Part shown: piece by piece, positions 62,566 through 64,000 of the stretch
Layout of the letters: every line of letters begins with the position of its first letter
Position numbering within the stretch: the first letter of the stretch is position 1
Origin: Saccharibacillus kuerlensis DSM 22868
Lineage (GTDB): Bacteria; Bacillota; Bacilli; Paenibacillales; Paenibacillaceae
NCBI RefSeq assembly: GCF_000378145.1
Contig: NZ_KB899277.1
Location: 1 to 64,000, forward strand
DNA length: 64,000 nucleotides
Reading direction: 5' to 3'
Made by a program: the position numbers and the translations under genes
Notes under the pieces: model-generated
Databases searched by the model: none
What the model was told of the DNA's origin: nothing
The model's input: the letters and a program-made list of their open reading frames with translations, nothing else

Positions 62566-64000
62566 TTAGCGTTCGACGGCTTCCATGACGAATGCCTCGA
62601 TGATATCGCCTTCTTTGATGTCGTTGTAATCCAGCGTAATGCCGCACTCGTAACCCTGCGCGACTTCCTTGGCATCGTCTTTGAAGCGTTTGAGCGAGTC
62701 GATCTTACCTTCGTAAATAACGATACCGTCTCGAATCAGGCGTGCTTCCGCGTTACGAGCCATTTTACCCTGAATAACCATCGAACCAGCAATTACGCCG
62801 ACTTTGCTGACCTTGAACGTGCTGCGAACTTCAGCTTGTCCGATAACCGTTTCTTTATAAACCGGATCGAGCATGCCCTTCATAGCTTGTTCGATTTCTT
62901 CGATTACGTTGTAAATAACGCGATGCAGACGAATATCAACTTTCTCCTGCTCTGCCGTAATCGAAGCCTGGTTATCCGGACGAACGTTGAAGCCGATTAC
63001 GATAGCATTGGAAGCTGCCGCAAGAATAATATCGGATTCATTGATTGCGCCGGCACCGCTGTGGATGATCTTGACGCGAACGCCTTCGACTTCAATCTTC
63101 GCAAGCGATCCTTTAAGCGCTTCGACAGAACCCTGCACGTCGCCCTTGATGATTACGTTAAGATCTTTGATCTCGCCGTCTTTAATGTGCTTGAACAAGT
63201 CATCCAGTGTAACGCGGGTATTTGCTCCCATATCGGACTCGCGCTGCGTGATCGCGCGCTTGTCGGCAATGCTACGTGCTTTACGCTCGTCTTCGAATAC
63301 CATGAACGGATCGCCTGCAAGAGGCACTTCCGTCAGACCCGTAATTTCAACCGGAGTCGATGGGCCGGCTTCCTTCAGACGACGTCCCTTATCGTTGACC
63401 ATTGCGCGTACGCGGCCAAAGCAGTTACCTGCTACGAAGGCATCGCCAACTTTCAAAGTACCATGTTGAACGAGAATCCGAGCTACCGGTCCGCGGCCTT
63501 TGTCCAATTCGGCCTCGATGACCGTACCACGGGCACGCTTGTCCGGATTGGCTTTATAATCGTTAACTTCCGCAACGAGCAGAATCATCTCGAGCAGATC
63601 TTCAAGACCCATTCTTTGTTTGGCAGATACATTCACGAAAATCGTATCGCCGCCCCACTCTTCCGGTACCAGACCATATTCGGTCAGTTCCTGCTTGACG
63701 CGATCCGGATCAGAGCCCGGCTTGTCGATTTTGTTAACCGCTACAATGATCGGCAGATTAGCCGCTTTTGCATGGTTAACCGCTTCGACCGTCTGAGGCA
63801 TAACGCCATCATCTGCTGCGACTACAATGATCGTCATATCGGTAACTTGCGCACCGCGGGCACGCATCGCTGTAAACGCTTCGTGACCCGGAGTGTCCAG
63901 GAACGAAATTTTCTTACCGTTAATTTCAACTTGATAAGCGCCGATATGTTGGGTAATACCACCAGCTTCGCCACCGGTTACATTTGTAGAACGAATAGCA
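62566..64000 (-). CDS. infB: Translation initiation factor IF-2 (C-terminal part; 5' end outside window)
   Basis: The frame is open to the right edge of the window and continues past any internal ATG, so the gene is cut by the window. The visible 478 residues start inside the G domain: [18 protein letters not shown]3 DTPGHEAF, G4 NKID ([10 protein letters not shown]), then domain II ([20 protein letters not shown]), domain C1 ([21 protein letters not shown]) and the fMet-tRNA-binding C2 domain ending ...[20 protein letters not shown]. The N-terminal region and the Walker A are beyond base 64000. Confidence 0.97.
   Translation of the reverse strand, partial: AIRSTNVTGGEAGGITQHIGAYQVEINGKKISFLDTPGHEAFTAMRARGAQVTDMTIIVVAADDGVMPQTVEAVNHAKAANLPIIVAVNKIDKPGSDPDRVKQELTEYGLVPEEWGGDTIFVNVSAKQRMGLEDLLEMILLVAEVNDYKANPDKRARGTVIEAELDKGRGPVARILVQHGTLKVGDAFVAGNCFGRVRAMVNDKGRRLKEAGPSTPVEITGLTEVPLAGDPFMVFEDERKARSIADKRAITQRESDMGANTRVTLDDLFKHIKDGEIKDLNVIIKGDVQGSVEALKGSLAKIEVEGVRVKIIHSGAGAINESDIILAAASNAIVIGFNVRPDNQASITAEQEKVDIRLHRVIYNVIEEIEQAMKGMLDPVYKETVIGQAEVRSTFKVSKVGVIAGSMVIQGKMARNAEARLIRDGIVIYEGKIDSLKRFKDDAKEVAQGYECGITLDYNDIKEGDIIEAFVMEAVER

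Overview
This 64 kb window is chromosomal DNA of a low-to-mid GC, spore-forming Firmicute, most likely Paenibacillaceae. I infer this from gene order: infB-rbfA-nrnA-truB-ribF-rpsO-pnp-ymxG-dut, asd-dapG-dapA-rnj-spoIIIE-ymfF-ymfH-ymfI-ymfK-rodZ, pgsA-cinA-recA-recX-rny-ymdB-spoVS, ricA is the Bacillus subtilis ymf/ymd/ylx region with Paenibacillus-style differences (nrnA and dut inserted, ylxP and tepA missing). An SLH/PrcB-type secreted protein, bacillithiol reductase, SpoVS and strong AGGAGG ribosome binding sites agree. The genus cannot be fixed without a 16S comparison; the window opens with the 5' end of a 16S gene.

Layout. 1-2 kb: 5' end of a 16S rRNA gene with its leader and promoter, and a divergent AI-2E family transporter. 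2-7.4 kb: odhAB (2-oxoglutarate dehydrogenase) with a catabolite-response element upstream, and a PPK2-type polyphosphate kinase. 7.5-9.4 kb: a small Cys-rich protein and an orphan carA behind a promoter covered by two ARG-box-like sites. 9.4-17.5 kb: an accessory stretch with an RsgA-like GTPase that has lost its zinc knuckle and lies behind a leader-ORF/terminator module, a bacillithiol disulfide reductase, two small conserved proteins, and a bmrB-bmrC-bmrD-like ABC exporter operon with its own leader-ORF/terminator module. 17.6-24.8 kb: PrcB/SLH protein, T-box-controlled argS, a decayed sugar-permease pseudogene, a Cys-rich copper-binding protein, a CobW GTPase, a noncoding repeat field and a YhdH-type oxidoreductase. 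25-29.8 kb: the NAD-salvage operon nrtR-pncA-pncB, a double GNAT protein and ricA. 30-31.9 kb: a secreted transglutaminase-like protein and PduL. From 32 kb to the end nearly everything is on the minus strand: spoVS (sigma-H promoter), ymdB, rny, recX, recA (SOS box), cinA, pgsA, yajQ, rodZ, the ymf genes, spoIIIE, RNase J, lysine/DAP synthesis genes, dut, ymxG, pnp, rpsO, ribF, truB, nrnA, rbfA and the 3' part of infB, which runs off the window.

The most unusual biology is the 9.4-17.5 kb stretch. Two separate transcription units begin with a good sigma-A promoter, a short leader ORF with its own ribosome binding site, and a strong intrinsic terminator that competes with alternative pairings. 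This is the layout of translation-coupled attenuation known for ribosome-targeting antibiotic responses (bmrBCD in B. subtilis). One unit feeds a multidrug ABC exporter. The other feeds a ribosome-associated GTPase paralogue with a deleted zinc-binding segment. Several other regulatory sites (cre, ARG boxes, NrtR-type palindrome, LexA box, T-box, sigma-H promoter) can be read directly from the DNA.
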